DNA of 39,953 nucleotides. Source: Phaeoceros laevis. Its lineage: Eukaryota > Anthocerotophyta > Anthocerotopsida > Notothyladales. Below the pieces are notes generated by a model. That model had not been told where the DNA came from. It saw only the letters and a list, made by a program, of their open reading frames with translations, and searched no databases. Made by a program: the position numbers and the translations under genes. Below are positions 39,021 through 39,953 of the stretch, one piece after another; within the stretch, counting starts at the first letter, position 1; each line of letters begins with the position of its first letter. Location of the stretch: the NCBI GenBank assembly GCA_049999765.1, contig JBNGIQ010009396.1, positions 71,027 through 110,979 of the forward strand, given 5' to 3'.

Positions 39021-39953
39021 CTACCACATCTTAGATAAATTAGTATCCCCGAATGATGGATCATAACGCTGCAAGGTGCGTGCAGACTCAACAGTGGGTG
39101 GATCAGGCACGGCATTGTTCTCCTGCGTTACAGCTGAGCCTGTACCGGATGATCCAGAGCCTTGCAGCCTGGAACCGACGGAGGTTGGAGTGCGAGGCAA
39201 GCCCTTTGGTATCTTGCTTAGCGGCCTATGGGCTGAGAAAAACTCGCGGTCACCACCCCACCTAGCCAGCTTCTGCTTGCCGCCTCTTCCTCGAAAGCCG
39301 CTAACCCGGACATGCTCCTTCCCATTGATGTCTTTTCCTTTTTTGTAGACAATCTGCGGTTTGGGTCCCAGCTGCGTGACTCTTTCCTTGCGTTCTTCTT
39401 CTTCAGTGAAGGCAGGAGGCTTGATCAGTTTTTCCACGTATCGTGATCCTGCTGCATCCCCGTACTCAGTCAAGAGAGTGGCTTCTGGATCCTTTGCTTG
39501 CTGACGAGCAGCCTTGATCATCCATTCTCTAATGTGCAAGAAAGTAATCTGGGCTTTGATCATTTCACGGTTTGACTGCAGTGTGAGGAAAACCAGGAAT
39601 GCATTCCACCTCAACTCCAATGTTGGTTCTTCTAGGAAGAAGAGGTCCAAGTTGTTTGCCATGTAGTACATGGCATGGTCAAACCAGAGGATGCTGGCAT
39701 TGCAGCGCACTTCTGTGCCCTTTGGATTGCCTGCGTCATCACAAACGCACTTCACAAAGGGTCTGTTCCAGTTCCACAGTTCTTTGTTGTACTTCCCAGC
39801 TTCCCTTCGACGTACTCCAGTGACTAGTGCCTGCTTGCATCTGGCCATCATTTACTGCTTATGAGGACACTTGAGCTCAAAGGTCGTAGAGACCGGGCTA
39901 TTCGCAAACTTGACAGCATTGGCAAGAGTGAGGTTGCCAGAAAGAGCTTTCTG
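39021..39953 (-). pseudogene. unrecognised ORF upstream of the GIPMG reverse transcriptase, runs off the window
   Basis: Minus strand, same orientation as the reverse transcriptase and 30-90 bp before it. From the ATG at 39851 it encodes 276 residues: RPFVKCVCDDAGNPKGTEVR, CNASILWFDHAMYYMANNLD, LFFLEEPTLELRWNAFLVFL, IKAQITFLHIREWMIKAARQ, then a basic Gly-rich part (VSGFRGRGGKQKLARWGGDR) and a Ser/Gly-rich tail. Upstream of a TAA the same frame stays coding to the window edge (SGNLTLANAVKFANSPVSTT; FELKCPHKQ), so the protein is longer and interrupted. The RG-rich stretch suggests nucleic-acid binding. It may be the ORF1 of the same element; no family recognised. Confidence 0.5.

Overview
The window is nuclear DNA of a land plant. 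It holds almost only transposable elements and decayed genes. The plant assignment rests on fragments of PLS-type pentatricopeptide-repeat (PPR) genes, a short run of the plant telomere unit CCCTAAA, and two LTR elements whose primer-binding sites match initiator tRNA-Met. The mix of PPR debris, LINEs with RRM-type ORF1, and a GIPMG/YxDD reverse transcriptase looks more like a fern or another seed-free plant than a flowering plant. That last step is inference. Five N runs interrupt the sequence: four of 100 and one of 400.

Layout. 1-3240: gene-free DNA with small repeats, a palindrome, a telomere-like box and a tandem repeat of about 288 bp. 3268-4860: two PPR pseudogene fragments in opposite orientation. 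5932-6450: a small membrane-protein gene with an 89-bp intron, apparently frameshifted. 6455-7310: the 3' end of a Copia polyprotein on the minus strand, cut by a plus-strand Copia element (LTR 7315-7569, PBS at 7570, gag-protease-integrase-RT to about 12655, then truncated). 12650-13860: remnants of another retroelement gag (minus) with a duplicated N-terminal part and a 111-bp insertion. 14216-14657: a second gene resembling the small membrane gene. 15432-17635: coding-looking sequence I cannot identify. 17640-19750: gene-free.

19750-26146: a LINE (LINE1, plus) with a coiled-coil/RRM ORF1 and an endonuclease/RT/zinc-finger ORF2. Its ORF1 is split by a 220-bp poly-A retroposon with a 17-bp target duplication. 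26147-28640: mostly gene-free, with a degenerate tandem repeat of about 115 bp. 28640-35345: a second LINE of the same family (LINE2, minus), nearly intact. It is split by a complete 2134-bp non-autonomous LTR element (29730-31863) with 182-bp LTRs that differ by four transitions, a tRNA-Met primer site, and a perfect 5-bp target duplication. Its interior carries a GC-rich CAGGCG-type array and no retroelement protein.

36833-39953 (minus): the most unusual unit. It has a long reverse transcriptase ORF with GIPMG and YMDD boxes, of the Penelope-like/eukaryotic GIPMG type, broken only by one frameshift and one TGA. An unrecognised upstream ORF runs off the window edge. Few if any genes here look intact. 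The interest lies in nested insertions that date each other, in the non-autonomous element, and in the unusual RT unit.
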